Positions 33,087-42,762 of a DNA stretch of 64,000 bases are shown in pieces (the first letter of the stretch is position 1; every line of letters starts with the position of its first letter). Source of the stretch: QWOP01 sp003669605 (GTDB lineage Bacteria; Planctomycetota; Planctomycetia; Pirellulales; UBA1268); contig CANKIK010000003.1 of the NCBI GenBank assembly GCA_947481985.1, positions 35,874 through 99,873 on the forward strand, in the 5' to 3' direction. The notes under the pieces are model-generated. The model searched no databases, had not been told where the DNA came from, and saw nothing but the letters and a program-made list of their open reading frames with translations. Position numbers and translations under genes: made by a program.

Positions 33087-34895
33087 ATGACCACCGTGCG
33101 ACTCCTCCCAACACCAGCCCACTCCGCGAGCCTGCCCCGGGCCTGCCGGCTCCTGGTCGGCGCGTGCCTCTGGCTGGGAGCGGGCTGTGGCCAGCAGACG
33201 CCCCCCGATCACAGCGGCGGCACCGCTTCGCTCCCCTCCGCCGCCGCTCCTTCTCCCCTCACGGTGACACCTGCGCCGATCCGTTTCGCCGATGCAACCG
33301 CCGCGTCGGGCATCGGCTTTGTCCACACCGATGGCAGCAGCGGCCAGCGCTATCTTGTCGAACCGCTCTCCTCCGGCGTGGCGACGTTTGACTACGACGG
33401 CGACGGCTGGATCGATATCTACTTTCCGAACGGGGCCCCGCTGCCCGGCGCCGAGCCCACCGCCGGCGCTCCGCTCCCCCGGCACGCGCTCTACCGCAAT
33501 CGCGGCGACGGCACGTTTTACGATGTGAGCCTCGCCGCCGGGATCGACTGCCACGCGTACGGCCTCGGCGTCGTCGCCGGCGACGTGGACGACGACGGGG
33601 ATTTGGATCTGGTGCTCACGACATTCGGGCCGAAGCTCCTGTACCGCAATAACGGCGACGGCACGTTCGGCGACGCCACCGCCACAGCGGGAGTGGCCGA
33701 TGGCGAAAAGGTCGGGGCCGGCGCGGCGCTCCTCGATGCCGACGGCGACGGCGACCTCGATCTCTACTGCACAAACTACGTCCGCTTCACCCTCGACACC
33801 CATCGCGTGCGGATGGTGAAGGGCTTCCCTGCCTACGCTGGACCGCGTGATTACCCCCCCTGGCCCGACACGTTCTTCCGCAACGAAGGGGACGGGACGT
33901 TTGTCGATACGAGCGCGTCTGCGGGAATCGCGGCGCTCGCCGGCCCAGGGATGGGAGTGGTCTGCCTCGATCACGACGACGACGGCGACAGCGACATCTA
34001 CGTGGGAAACGATGCGCTCGAGGGAAACTTCCTCTTCCAGAGCGACGGCAGGGGAGGGTTTCGTGAGGTAGCGCTCGCCTCCGGCGTGGCCGTCAACCGC
34101 TTCGGGGCTGAGATCGGCAGCATGGGGACGGAAGCCGGCGACATTGATAACGACGGCCGGATCGATCTGTTTGTCACCGACTTTCAGCCCGACTTGCCGG
34201 TGCTGTTTTGCAACCTCGGGGGGGGGATCTTCGAGGATGTCACCGCTGAGCGCGGAGCCGGTGCCGGGGCATGGCAGTTCGTTACCTGGGGAGCGAACAT
34301 CGTCGACTTCGACAACGACGGTCTCCGCGACCTGTTCATCGCCTGCGGTCACCTCAACGACAACGTGGAGTCGTTTGATGACACCACCACCTACCGCAAC
34401 CACAACATCCTCTTGCGGAACACCGGCGGGAAGTTTGTCGACGTCTCCGCCGCCGCCGGCCTCCATGACGTTCCCCGGCGCAGCGCCCGCGGCACCGCCG
34501 CCGACGATCTCGATAACGACGGCGACGTCGATCTTGTGATCCTCAACTCCCGCGAAGCCCCCACCGTGCTCCGCAACCTCGACCGCGAACGCGGCGGCAC
34601 GAACCACTGGCTGCAGGTGCGGCTCAAGGGGGTGCACAGCAACCGTGACGGCGTCGGCGCGAGGGTCACCATCACCGCCGGCGAGTTGGTGCTCGTCGAT
34701 GAAGTCCGTGCTGGCCGCGGATACCAAGGGCACAGCGGGACGCGACTCCACTTTGGCTTGGGGGACCGCGATGCGGTCGATCAGATTGCTGTCCGCTGGC
34801 CGAGCGGGCTTCGCGAGACGTTCGACGCAACAGCCGACGGGGAGGTGCTGCTCGTCGAAGGGACCGGACGCCCGCCGGCGGGATCGCGCGACTGA
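33087..34895 (+). CDS. CRTAC1/ASPIC-UnbV family secreted protein (VCBS/FG-GAP propeller)
   Basis: 602 residues. A signal segment with a possible lipobox (CLWLGAGCGQQ) opens it. Then repeated FG-GAP/VCBS blades with calcium-binding DxDxDG loops (e.g. FDYDGDGWIDIYFPNG, DVDDDGDLDLVLTTFG, DADGDGDLDLYCTNY, DHDDDGDSDIYVGND, DIDNDGRIDLFVTDF, DFDNDGLRDLFIACG, DLDNDGDVDLVILNS), about seven, form a propeller. The C-terminal ASPIC/UnbV domain is NHWLQVRLKG...DGVGARVTITAG...RGYQGHSGTRLHFGLG..DQIAVRWPSG. Surface or periplasmic adhesion-like role inferred. Starts one base after the TPR gene, so co-expressed. Confidence 0.92.
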   Translation: MTTVRLLPTPAHSASLPRACRLLVGACLWLGAGCGQQTPPDHSGGTASLPSAAAPSPLTVTPAPIRFADATAASGIGFVHTDGSSGQRYLVEPLSSGVATFDYDGDGWIDIYFPNGAPLPGAEPTAGAPLPRHALYRNRGDGTFYDVSLAAGIDCHAYGLGVVAGDVDDDGDLDLVLTTFGPKLLYRNNGDGTFGDATATAGVADGEKVGAGAALLDADGDGDLDLYCTNYVRFTLDTHRVRMVKGFPAYAGPRDYPPWPDTFFRNEGDGTFVDTSASAGIAALAGPGMGVVCLDHDDDGDSDIYVGNDALEGNFLFQSDGRGGFREVALASGVAVNRFGAEIGSMGTEAGDIDNDGRIDLFVTDFQPDLPVLFCNLGGGIFEDVTAERGAGAGAWQFVTWGANIVDFDNDGLRDLFIACGHLNDNVESFDDTTTYRNHNILLRNTGGKFVDVSAAAGLHDVPRRSARGTAADDLDNDGDVDLVILNSREAPTVLRNLDRERGGTNHWLQVRLKGVHSNRDGVGARVTITAGELVLVDEVRAGRGYQGHSGTRLHFGLGDRDAVDQIAVRWPSGLRETFDATADGEVLLVEGTGRPPAGSRD

Positions 34896-34919
34896 TGGCA
34901 CTTTGCCATCCGTGGCGGC

Positions 34920-35591
34920 TTACTTCAGCGCTTCGGTGGCCGAGGCGGTGCGCACGGGGCGCGACTGCTGGCGGAGCCGTTCGACGGCGGCCACGATCTG
35001 CTTGAACTTCACCTCGTCAATCTCGCCCGACATCACCCCCTGCGGCCTCCCGAAGGTGTCGATGACGAGGACGTTGGGAACATCGGAAGCCATCCCGAAA
35101 CTCCGCGGCATCGTCCCGGCGAAGTCGAGCCACACCGGCACATGCGGCGACTGCTTTCGCACCTGGGCCCTGACCACCGGGTAAATCGGCTTGGGGATCT
35201 CAGGGAGGCAGGCCACCGCGACCGCGTGGACATTGGGAACGCGGACTTCGGCCGGCCAACCAGCGATGCCGATCACCGGTTGCCGCACCCACTCCGATCC
35301 CTCCACTTTGTCGGCGTTGGGATGGAAGTGGACATGGAGTCGCTTGCCGATGTCGTGGGCCGCCTCGCCGCCATTGCGATCGGCATAGAGGAGCACCACG
35401 ACATCCCCGCGGAGGGCTGCGGTGTCGCGCGGATTGCGGAACTGATCCTCCATGGCAACATTCACCGTCCCCGGCGTAGCGGCAGCAGCTGCCGCGGTCT
35501 CGGCGGCACTGGCATTCGACCAGGCCACCGGCAGCACGAGCGAAAGACCGGTGAGGATGCGGACGAAGGAACGGAGGGCGTGATTCTTCAT
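34920..35591 (-). CDS. Secreted thioredoxin-like-fold protein of unknown function
   Basis: 223 residues from ATG 35591 with a signal peptide (ILTGLSLVLPVAWSNASAAE). The mature part reads like a thioredoxin-fold domain without a CxxC: DVVVLLYADRNGGEAAHDIGKRLHVHFHPN, IPKPIYPVVRAQVRKQSPHVPVWLDFAGTMPRSFGMASDVPNVLVIDTFGRPQGVMSGEIDEVKFKQIVAAVERL, similar in layout to YtfJ-like proteins. A redox role is therefore doubtful. The longer frame to 35711 has no signal-like start. It is convergent with the CRTAC1 gene. Confidence 0.78.
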   Translation of the reverse strand: MKNHALRSFVRILTGLSLVLPVAWSNASAAETAAAAAATPGTVNVAMEDQFRNPRDTAALRGDVVVLLYADRNGGEAAHDIGKRLHVHFHPNADKVEGSEWVRQPVIGIAGWPAEVRVPNVHAVAVACLPEIPKPIYPVVRAQVRKQSPHVPVWLDFAGTMPRSFGMASDVPNVLVIDTFGRPQGVMSGEIDEVKFKQIVAAVERLRQQSRPVRTASATEALK

Positions 35592-35735
35592 GGGGCACCG
35601 GGAGTGGAGATGACAAGTCACCGGGAGAAATATTTGGCAGTGGGCGGGCGGGGCTGATGGGCGTCGCAAAACCGGGGCGACGGGGATTAGCAGGCCGGCG
35701 GCCGGTGACACAAGCCCGGCTCGGGCGGGAACGAT

Positions 35736-38591
35736 TCAGGCTGCGGCACGGCCGGCGAATGGGCTCTCGATGGCAGCGGCAATCTCCACCCCGTCGTCCA
35801 CGTCCTCCCTGATTCCCAACACTGACTCTCCTTCCCCTTCCACCTCGTCGACGCCGTCGGTCGTGCCCGCCACCCGCGGCTCGCGGTACAGCAGCGCTAA
35901 AAGCGCCGGCAGAAACACCAGCGACGTCACCGTGCAGGTGGTGACGCCGAGGGTCAGTACCCGGCCGAGGCTCTCCAGACCGCGGTGGCTGGCGACCATC
36001 AGTGCTCCGAATCCGAGAATGGTGGTCAGGGCATCGACGAGCACGGAGTTGGCGGTGGAAGCGCTGATCCGGTACCGGCCCGGACGCTCCAAGGAATCGT
36101 GGACGATGTGCACACCGTAGTCGACGGCGATTCCCAGGATCAGCGGGATGCCGATGAGATTGGCCGGGTTGAGATCGATGCCGAGCAGACCCATCAAGCC
36201 GAGCGTCTGCCCCATTCCCAGAGCCAGTGGCAAGGACGCGAGCAGGGCGTGGCGCAGCGAGCGGAAGTCAAACCACAGCACGGTAAGGATCACCACCAGC
36301 GCGTAGCAGGCGGCCTGCTCATAGCTCCGCTTCATCTCCCTCGACGCCTCGAAGGCCTGGAGAGGATTGCCGGTGGCCCGCGGATCGATGCTGCGAACCT
36401 CGTTGACAAACTTCTCCAGCGACTGGTGGTTCCAGAGATCTCCGCGGCCATAGATCTTGAGGAGGTGCTTGCCGCTGCTCCCCACGAACCTCTCCACGAG
36501 GCTCGGCGGCAGGTCGGTGAGTAGTGGCGGCTCCGGGTCGGCGACGGCGGCGAGGCCATGGAGGCGGTTGACGAGATCCCCGGCCGATCGCTGCTGGAAA
36601 GTCGCCAGTGCCTGATAGCAGTCCGCCGGTCCCATCTGCCGCAGTGTGTCGCGGGCTCGCTCCAGATGCCAGGCGGTCCGCAGGGCGCCGGGCCGCTTGG
36701 CAGCCTCGGTCTGGGCCCAGGCGAGCGTCTCGCCCAGGGAGTCGAGCCGGTCGATGGGGATTTCCGGCGGACGTTCGGGGAGCGTCGCCAGCCGGCCACG
36801 GATCTGCTCGATGAGCGGCCGCTTGAGATCCTCGTCCCCCGGGAGCAGCGAAGCGATCTCGTCGACCCGTTCCACCGAGGGCAGGAGCACCAGTTGCTTT
36901 TTCCGTTCCAGCAGCTGTTCGCGGGAATCGGCCATGGAAAGGGCATACCACACGCTCTGATCACACTCCGCCAGCAGCCTCTTCTCCACCTGCACGCTCT
37001 CCAGCCCCTCCGGCTGCATGTTGAGGAGGTTGTGGTCGTAATCGAGGTCGTGGATCCCCGAGACAATCGCCAGCGTGGCGGCGAGTGTCGCCAGAGCGAC
37101 AAACTTGGGATGGCGGAACACCGGCTCCAGCCAGGTGTGCACCGGCACCGGCTCGGGGATCCTGCCGCCCAGCGGCCCACGATCGACGATCGCCAGCAGC
37201 GCCGGCAGGACGAGCAACTCGGCTGCAGCGCAGAGCATGATCCCGCCGCCGGCGATCAGCCCCAGCTCCGCCACACCCACAAAACTCGTCAGTGCGGCGG
37301 CAAAGAAGGCGACTGAAGTGGTGATCGCTCCGGTGAGGATGCCGGGCCCGACCGCGGCGCTCGTCTCCAGGAGAGCGTCTTCGCACCCCAATCCGCGGCG
37401 ACGGGCCTCGAGGTAGCGGCCGACGTAGTAGGTGCCGTAATCGATCCCCACGCCGATCATCGTGACTGTGAAGGTGACGCTGAGGATGTTGAGGTGACCG
37501 ACGGTGGCCGTGGCCCAGGCAAAGGCCCAGGCCATTCCAATCACCAGCACACCATTGGCCATCAGCGCATGCCGCACGCCGCCGAAACCGGCGACGATGA
37601 CGATGATCACCGCCGCCATCGACAGTCCGCTCGCCCAGACCATGGAATACTGGCTGGCGCGCATCTCGTCGTCCTCCATCACCGGCAGGCCGGTGAGGCC
37701 GATCGTTGCCGACGGATGACGGGCGGCAACCAGGGCGATCAGGCGCCGCAGTTCGTCGGTGGCCTCCGAGGCGCCGGCGAATCCCCCTTTCAACTTGGTC
37801 ACCCGAAGGAGCACAAATCCCATCCGTCCATCCTTGGCGAGGAGATTCTCGCTGGCGAGATCGCGGAGGGTGGACAGCGATGCCGGCATGCCTGGCCAGG
37901 GAGAGACGAATTCATCCTCCCCTGCATCCAGGGGACGGGAAGCAGGTCCGAGCCCGGCGACGAGGCTCTCGGCGTAGCGTTCGAGCGTGGCCACCGGTTG
38001 TTCACGCGGCGGCGGCATGCCGGGTGACGGACCGAGCACCATCTGCCCGGCCAGTCCGGCGATCATTGAGCCCACCTTGAGCTGCGCCCAGCCGCCATCG
38101 AGGATCGGCTGCGAGTCGACGAGGAAGCCGTCGATCTCCTCGAGGTCTCCCAGCGAGAGGTAGTGCAGCCCCTTGGTGCGAATCCGCGACAGGTCGACTT
38201 CGTGGAGCACTGAGCGAAACAGCGTGCCGTCTCGGGCGACCTCTTGCGAAACCTCGCGGAGGACGTCGATCACCTCGCTGCGGGTCGGCCCCTCGACAAC
38301 GATCACAGCGTCGTCATCCTCGCCAAACTCCGCGACGTAATCGATCCACAGTTTGTTGTAGTCGCTCTTCGGATCGAGCAGGTCGGTGCGATTCACCTTG
38401 TAGCCCAGCGATCCCACGGTCCACACGGTGCAGGCCGCCGCACTGATCAGCGACACCGCCATGATCAGCCAACTGGCGCGGAGACACAGCCGCGTCCAGG
38501 CGACGAGCAGGCGGCCGATGGGGCCGGTCTGCGGCAGAGCGGGGGCGGGGGTCTTTCCATGATCCAGGCGGCTGGCGTTGTCGTGGCGCAT
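35736..38591 (-). CDS. MMPL/RND family exporter (HpnN-like)
   Basis: A 951-residue inner-membrane transporter with the duplicated RND/SSD layout: one N-terminal helix (~32-52), a large periplasmic loop, five or six helices (around SMVWASGLSMAAVIIVIVAGFGG ... MIGVGIDYGTYYVGRYLEARRRG), a second periplasmic loop, and a second helix set (ALVVILTVLWFDFRS ... LIGIPLILGIAVDYGVHIVHDSLERPGRY). Each half keeps the G-[IV]-[GA]-[IV]-DYG motif carrying the proton-relay Asp. It resembles hopanoid-transport HpnN-type and MMPL proteins, so a lipid or hydrophobic substrate is likely. Start ATG 38591 precedes the first helix; 70 further upstream codons look spurious. No adaptor protein or TolC gene is adjacent. 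Confidence 0.9.
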   Translation of the reverse strand: MRHDNASRLDHGKTPAPALPQTGPIGRLLVAWTRLCLRASWLIMAVSLISAAACTVWTVGSLGYKVNRTDLLDPKSDYNKLWIDYVAEFGEDDDAVIVVEGPTRSEVIDVLREVSQEVARDGTLFRSVLHEVDLSRIRTKGLHYLSLGDLEEIDGFLVDSQPILDGGWAQLKVGSMIAGLAGQMVLGPSPGMPPPREQPVATLERYAESLVAGLGPASRPLDAGEDEFVSPWPGMPASLSTLRDLASENLLAKDGRMGFVLLRVTKLKGGFAGASEATDELRRLIALVAARHPSATIGLTGLPVMEDDEMRASQYSMVWASGLSMAAVIIVIVAGFGGVRHALMANGVLVIGMAWAFAWATATVGHLNILSVTFTVTMIGVGIDYGTYYVGRYLEARRRGLGCEDALLETSAAVGPGILTGAITTSVAFFAAALTSFVGVAELGLIAGGGIMLCAAAELLVLPALLAIVDRGPLGGRIPEPVPVHTWLEPVFRHPKFVALATLAATLAIVSGIHDLDYDHNLLNMQPEGLESVQVEKRLLAECDQSVWYALSMADSREQLLERKKQLVLLPSVERVDEIASLLPGDEDLKRPLIEQIRGRLATLPERPPEIPIDRLDSLGETLAWAQTEAAKRPGALRTAWHLERARDTLRQMGPADCYQALATFQQRSAGDLVNRLHGLAAVADPEPPLLTDLPPSLVERFVGSSGKHLLKIYGRGDLWNHQSLEKFVNEVRSIDPRATGNPLQAFEASREMKRSYEQAACYALVVILTVLWFDFRSLRHALLASLPLALGMGQTLGLMGLLGIDLNPANLIGIPLILGIAVDYGVHIVHDSLERPGRYRISASTANSVLVDALTTILGFGALMVASHRGLESLGRVLTLGVTTCTVTSLVFLPALLALLYREPRVAGTTDGVDEVEGEGESVLGIREDVDDGVEIAAAIESPFAGRAAA

Positions 38592-38889
38592 GCGGCGGTC
38601 ACCTTCCCTGACTGTGCGTCGCGGTCTTGAGTCGCGGGCACATCGATCCCGTGTCCTCCCCTGATGCCCGGGGTCTGTCCCGGGCTGGCAGGGGGTGGGC
38701 GATGGTAGGGAACCTGCGTAGTACAGCCAACACCCGATTTTCGCGGACCGCGGCAAAAGAGGGGGGCTGGCGAAGGTTTCCTGATTGAAAGGGGAATGGC
38801 TCTCCCTCACGGGCTGCGCAGGCCGAAAACTTTATTGCCGTGATGACCGGGGCGGGTCATCACCTGATGTTTCCGGGGGGAAATGTTTC

Positions 38890-39819
38890 ATGCGTACGCG
38901 TTTTTTTGGTCTGACAGCGGCCGTGGTGCTGCTCTCAACCGCGGGAATTCTGCGGACTGCCGTTTCCAGTGAACCACCCACCGGCATCTCGTCGCTGGGG
39001 GTTTTGTGGGGAGATGGCGGTTCGTCGGGACGCGAGGCCCGCGAGTCGGCCCGGGGGGCGATTCCGCTGGACCGTTTGGCTGACGCCGATCGCCGAGCCG
39101 CCGAAAAAGTGCTCCGCAAGCCAACCCTCTACCGGCGGCTGCCGGTGGAATCGTTCAGCTGTGACCGGGCGCTCCTCGACTTTTCGCTCACCCATCCGGA
39201 GGTGGTTGTCGACATCTGGCGCGTGCTGGGAATCAGCCGGCTGACGCTGGAGTCGACTGGGCCGCGGCAGTGGCGAATGAGCGACGGCTACGGCACCGTG
39301 GGGACCCTCCGTCTGATGCACCAGGAGCGGACGCCCGAAGGCGGGCTCCTCGTCCTCCACGGCAGCGGCGGCTACAGCGGCCCTTTGTCCCCCCAACCCC
39401 TCTCGGGGAATTGCCTCTTACTGGTGCGTTACCGCGGTACAGCCCCTGCCGACGACGGCACACCGCGGCACGCGATGCAGGTCGATGCCTTCCTGGATGC
39501 CAACGGCATCGGGCTGGAAATCGTCACCAAGTCGCTCCATCCGATCATTGTCCGTTCAGGGGCGGCAAACCTCCACGAGATCTGTCTGTTCATGCAGTCT
39601 CTCTCCGAGGCGGCAGCCGACAATCCCGAGGGGGTGTCCCGGTTGGCGGGCCGGCTGTCGAAAGTCGACCCCAGCGCACGACAGACGCTGGGGGTACTGG
39701 CCCGCGACATCGCCGGAGAGGGCTCCCGCACCGACTCTATCGCCGCCGAGCGACTCCCTGGAAAACTGGCGTCGCGGTGGGTCCCTGCCCAGCACCTCGA
39801 AGCGGAACGGGGCCGCTAA
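38890..39819 (+). CDS. Secreted hypothetical protein
   Basis: 309 residues beginning MRTRFFGLTAAVVLLSTAGILRTAVS, a signal peptide, preceded by a GGGGGG purine run. The mature part has AIPLDRLADADRRAAEKVLRKPTLYRRLPVESFSCDRALLDFSLTHPEVVVDIWRVLGISRLTLE and a beta-rich middle (GLLVLHGSGGYSGPLSPQPLSGNCLLLVRY). I do not recognise the family; similarly worded proteins are common in Pirellulaceae with unknown function. A single Cys pair is not obvious. It stands alone between the divergent MMPL gene and the convergent SH3 protein. Confidence 0.75.
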   Translation: MRTRFFGLTAAVVLLSTAGILRTAVSSEPPTGISSLGVLWGDGGSSGREARESARGAIPLDRLADADRRAAEKVLRKPTLYRRLPVESFSCDRALLDFSLTHPEVVVDIWRVLGISRLTLESTGPRQWRMSDGYGTVGTLRLMHQERTPEGGLLVLHGSGGYSGPLSPQPLSGNCLLLVRYRGTAPADDGTPRHAMQVDAFLDANGIGLEIVTKSLHPIIVRSGAANLHEICLFMQSLSEAAADNPEGVSRLAGRLSKVDPSARQTLGVLARDIAGEGSRTDSIAAERLPGKLASRWVPAQHLEAERGR

Positions 39820-39827
39820 TTGCCCGT

Positions 39828-39892
39828 GGAAAACCGGCGGTTGCCTCCGCTGCGACGCACTCTTGATCGCCTCCTGCAACTCGTTTCCACAG
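39828..39892. repeat. Degenerate dispersed repeat, copy B
   Basis: Starts GGAAAACC, ends TTTCCACAG; aligns by eye with 24698-24773. It lies in the 110-base gap between a plus-strand gene (ends 39819) and a minus-strand gene (ends 39930), the same setting as copy A. Confidence 0.5.
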
Positions 39893-39929
39893 GGATCGCC
39901 TGCTCGGCAGTCAAGCGCGGCGGGCAGCG

Positions 39930-41516
39930 TCAGCGGGTCAGTTCCGCGGCAGCAGCGGGCTTGGGGAGGGTCGCCACTCGCGGCCGGGCTTCGGAGGCGA
40001 CCAGATACGGCCGCTTGTACTCCGGCATGTAGCCGCGGGCACCGCGGACCGACACCTGCTGCCCGACCATCGGAGCCAGATTGATGCCCGGCTGCGGCGT
40101 CACAAACACCAACACGTTGTTGTTGTTGTCGACCAACGCCCAGCGTGGCGCATCCGGGCGCCGGGAAACGACCGTCGCCAGCCGGCCGGTGGTTTCGGCA
40201 ACATCGGGGGGCGTCCACGCCGGTTGCCCATCTGCCGGCAGACCATTGGGGAGCACTCCTGGCCGGATCGGCCTCGATCCCAGGCTGCCGAGGCTCGACC
40301 ACATGCTCCCCAGACGGAGCGGGGACGGGTCGCCGACCGGGCCGGCAGCAAGGGCGCGCTGACGGGCCCCGATCGCCTCGAATCGCGCGATCCGGGTGTC
40401 GATGGCGTCGGCCCGGAGCCGGTCGGGATTGGACGAGGTCCGCGCGGCGGCCAACCGCAGTCGCTCCCGCAACTGCGGCAGATTCCAGGTGTCGGGTGAT
40501 CCGGCGACGGCCAGCGACAACGCCAGGTCGATGTCTGCCAACTCATCGGAGGTCGACGCCAGCGGCGCGGCGGCGACGGCCACCGGCGCAGGGGTCTCAA
40601 AAACGTTGGTGCCCAGCGGCAGCCAGCCGACGAGCATCCGCTTGGCTTGTGGCACCACTCCCAGCGGTTGTGGCTCGGAGGCAGGCGGGGCGGGGGGAGC
40701 CGTTGCCTCGTTGACAACCAGGGCAATCGCCTCGCCGGCAGCGCGGAGTGACTCCATCGCCTCGCTGGCCGAAACCCGCGCTGGGTTCGTTTCTGCGGCG
40801 CGCTCCGTGGGACCGGCACCGGCCGCCAGCGCCGCGAGGCGGAGACTCGGTGTCGATTCGATGTCGGCCAGACGGACCCAGCGAAACTCGCCCGCCGGGG
40901 GATCGATCCGGGCCCACAGTCCGGCATGGCGGCCCGAGCCAATCCGGACTTCCTCAATCACCCGGACCCGCTCGCCCGCTTCAAGCCGCACCTGCGCGAC
41001 ATGCCGCAGGTCGTTGAGTTGTGAGCCGACACGGGCCACAGCGCCGTCAGCGATCACCACGCCCGTCCGCGGCGCTCTTGCCGCCCGACCTTCCCAGGCA
41101 GGCTCGCGCGCATCGACCGACCGCGCGGCAGAGGGGCGTGCCGTCGGCAGCGCGGGTTCGTGATCGATGTCTGCGGCGCGGACCCAACTGAAACTTCCCT
41201 CCACCGGTCGCAGCGCGCAGTATCCGGACGGATCAACGGCCCACACCTCCACGGCGCTACCGGACAAAAGCCGCTCGGTGGGATAGAAATCGTCCCCCGG
41301 CCCAGCCCGGAGATAGGCACTCTCGGCGGCAACTGTGACTGGGATCGGAAAGGGGGAATCGGCGGAGAAGGCCTCCGGTTCAGCAGCAACTCCGCTGCGG
41401 AGAGCACCGAGGAGGAGCATGACGACCACCGCTCCCCCCCACGACGTCGAAAGCCGGCGCCGGGCGAGCCACCGGGGGGCGGGTGAGAGACCAGTCTGGT
41501 CACTGAGGCGTTGCAT
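39930..41516 (-). CDS. Secreted protein with two bacterial SH3 domains
   Basis: 528 residues. After a signal/anchor segment (WGGAVVVMLLLGALRSGVAAE) come two SH3b-like domains: VTVAAESAYLRAGPGDDFYPTERLLSGSAVEVWA...GYCALRPVEGSFSWVRAADI and a second with VARVGSQLNDLRHVAQVRLEAGERVRVIEE...LWARIDPPAGEFRWVRLADI. Then a long Ala/Pro linker, a helical region with KAxRLRADAIDTRIARFEAI-like sequence, and a C-terminal OB-like segment (WALVDNNNNVLVFVTPQPGINLAPMVGQQVSVRGARGY). SH3b domains commonly bind cell-wall peptides, so envelope binding is inferred. I start at ATG 41516; a Met four codons earlier is also possible. Confidence 0.82.
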   Translation of the reverse strand: MQRLSDQTGLSPAPRWLARRRLSTSWGGAVVVMLLLGALRSGVAAEPEAFSADSPFPIPVTVAAESAYLRAGPGDDFYPTERLLSGSAVEVWAVDPSGYCALRPVEGSFSWVRAADIDHEPALPTARPSAARSVDAREPAWEGRAARAPRTGVVIADGAVARVGSQLNDLRHVAQVRLEAGERVRVIEEVRIGSGRHAGLWARIDPPAGEFRWVRLADIESTPSLRLAALAAGAGPTERAAETNPARVSASEAMESLRAAGEAIALVVNEATAPPAPPASEPQPLGVVPQAKRMLVGWLPLGTNVFETPAPVAVAAAPLASTSDELADIDLALSLAVAGSPDTWNLPQLRERLRLAAARTSSNPDRLRADAIDTRIARFEAIGARQRALAAGPVGDPSPLRLGSMWSSLGSLGSRPIRPGVLPNGLPADGQPAWTPPDVAETTGRLATVVSRRPDAPRWALVDNNNNVLVFVTPQPGINLAPMVGQQVSVRGARGYMPEYKRPYLVASEARPRVATLPKPAAAAELTR

Positions 41517-41576
41517 GGCGGTGAGCATCCATCCATTGGAAACCCGCCCGGCGGACGCGGAAGCGTCAAAACGCAA

Positions 41577-41613
41577 GCGCGTAGACGAGGCTTGGGCGAC
41601 CTCGTCTACGCGC
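41577..41613 (-). terminator. Strong 14-base-pair hairpin
   Basis: GCGCGTAGACGAGG (41577-41590) and its exact complement (41600-41613) flank a 9-base loop. On the minus strand it lies after the oxidoreductase gene (ends 41774) and before the SH3 gene (starts 41516) and is followed by TTGCGTTTTG, so it may act as a terminator. Confidence 0.6.
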
Positions 41614-41773
41614 TGTGGGCGACCCGCCGGGGCGGGCCAGCCAACCGTCTTGTAGTGCAGGGAACGGCGCGGCTCAAGTCGCGAATTCCAGATTCCAAAA
41701 ACGGAAAAAAAGAGCCCTTCCCGGCCTTCCTCACCCCCCTCGTCGGAGCGTTCAAGAGCGGTAACGGGGGGCT

Positions 41774-42727
41774 TTAAGAAACCTGCGTGGCCGGTGCCGT
41801 CGGCCAGGGGCGCTGTGCCTGCTGTGCCAGCGCCAGCAGGAGGCTCTGCGTCCCCAGTCGGCCATGTCCCTGGGCGACCAGTGCCGTGTAGAGCGACTCT
41901 ACCAGTGCCAGTCCTGGAAGTGGCAGGTCGAGTCGGCGGCACTCGTCAAGAGCCAGCCGCATGTCCTTGACGAAGTGCTCGACCATGAATCCGGGTCCAA
42001 AGTCGCCACGGACGGCACGGGGAGCAAGATTGGAGAGCGACCAACTGCCGGCGGCGCCGCCAGAGATGGCCCGCAGCGTGACTTCAATATCGAGCCCGGC
42101 GGCATGCGCGAAGAGGAGCGCCTCGCACAGCCCCACCATCCCACCGGCGATGGCGATCTGGTTGACGAGTTTTGTCTGCTGTCCCGTCCCAGGGCCACCG
42201 CAGGCGACGACATTGCCAGCCACCGCCTTCCAGCAAGAACCGAGCGCCTCGCGGGGCGCGTCATCCCCCCCCACCATCACCGTGAGCGTTCCCTCGCGGG
42301 CCCCCTTGTCTCCGCCGGAGACCGGACAGTCGAGGCTCCAGACCCCCTTGTGGAGCGCCGCGGCGTGAATCTCGGCAGCGAGGCTCGGGGAACTGGTGGT
42401 GAAGTCGACGAGGATCTTTCCCGCTGGCAGCCCGGCCAGCACACCCTCAGGGCCGAGCACGACTGCGTCGACATCCTCCGGGTGGCCCACCATCACGAAC
42501 ACGACATCGGCCGCGGCGGCCACCTCGGCAGGCGAATCGGCCCAGCGGCAGCCCCGCTCGAGAAGCGGTTGGGCCTTGTCGCGGGAACGGGTGGTGAGCA
42601 CCACGTCGAAACCTGAGTCGCAGAGCCTGCCGGCCATCGAACGGCCCATCACCCCAGTCCCGATCCACCCCAGCCGCGTGCCGCCGGGAAGGGCTGGGGA
42701 TGGGGGCACCCGATCATGGCCTGCCAT
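41774..42727 (-). CDS. 3-hydroxyisobutyrate/tartronate-semialdehyde reductase-like dehydrogenase
   Basis: 317 residues, beta-hydroxyacid dehydrogenase family, NAD(P)-dependent. Rossmann motif LGWIGTGVMGRSMAGRL at ~20, substrate-binding SLDCPVSGGDKGAREGTLTVMVGG, and the catalytic lysine region GTGQQTKLVNQIAIAGGMVGLCEALLFA are intact. ATG 42727 is chosen because AGGAGA lies six bases upstream; the frame extends 14 codons further. The exact substrate (3-hydroxyisobutyrate, tartronate semialdehyde or a succinic semialdehyde) cannot be told. It starts 35 bases after the end of the floA-linked gene on the same strand. Confidence 0.92.
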   Translation of the reverse strand: MAGHDRVPPSPALPGGTRLGWIGTGVMGRSMAGRLCDSGFDVVLTTRSRDKAQPLLERGCRWADSPAEVAAAADVVFVMVGHPEDVDAVVLGPEGVLAGLPAGKILVDFTTSSPSLAAEIHAAALHKGVWSLDCPVSGGDKGAREGTLTVMVGGDDAPREALGSCWKAVAGNVVACGGPGTGQQTKLVNQIAIAGGMVGLCEALLFAHAAGLDIEVTLRAISGGAAGSWSLSNLAPRAVRGDFGPGFMVEHFVKDMRLALDECRRLDLPLPGLALVESLYTALVAQGHGRLGTQSLLLALAQQAQRPWPTAPATQVS

Positions 42728-42762
42728 GGCTATTTCTCCTGTCGCGTTTGCCAGCCGACTGA

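Noticed and set aside
32793..34901. 702-codon minus-strand frame opposite the CRTAC1-type gene
   Set aside because: It is the mirror of regular DxDxDG repeats, which give long open antisense frames; no ribosome-binding site or domain.
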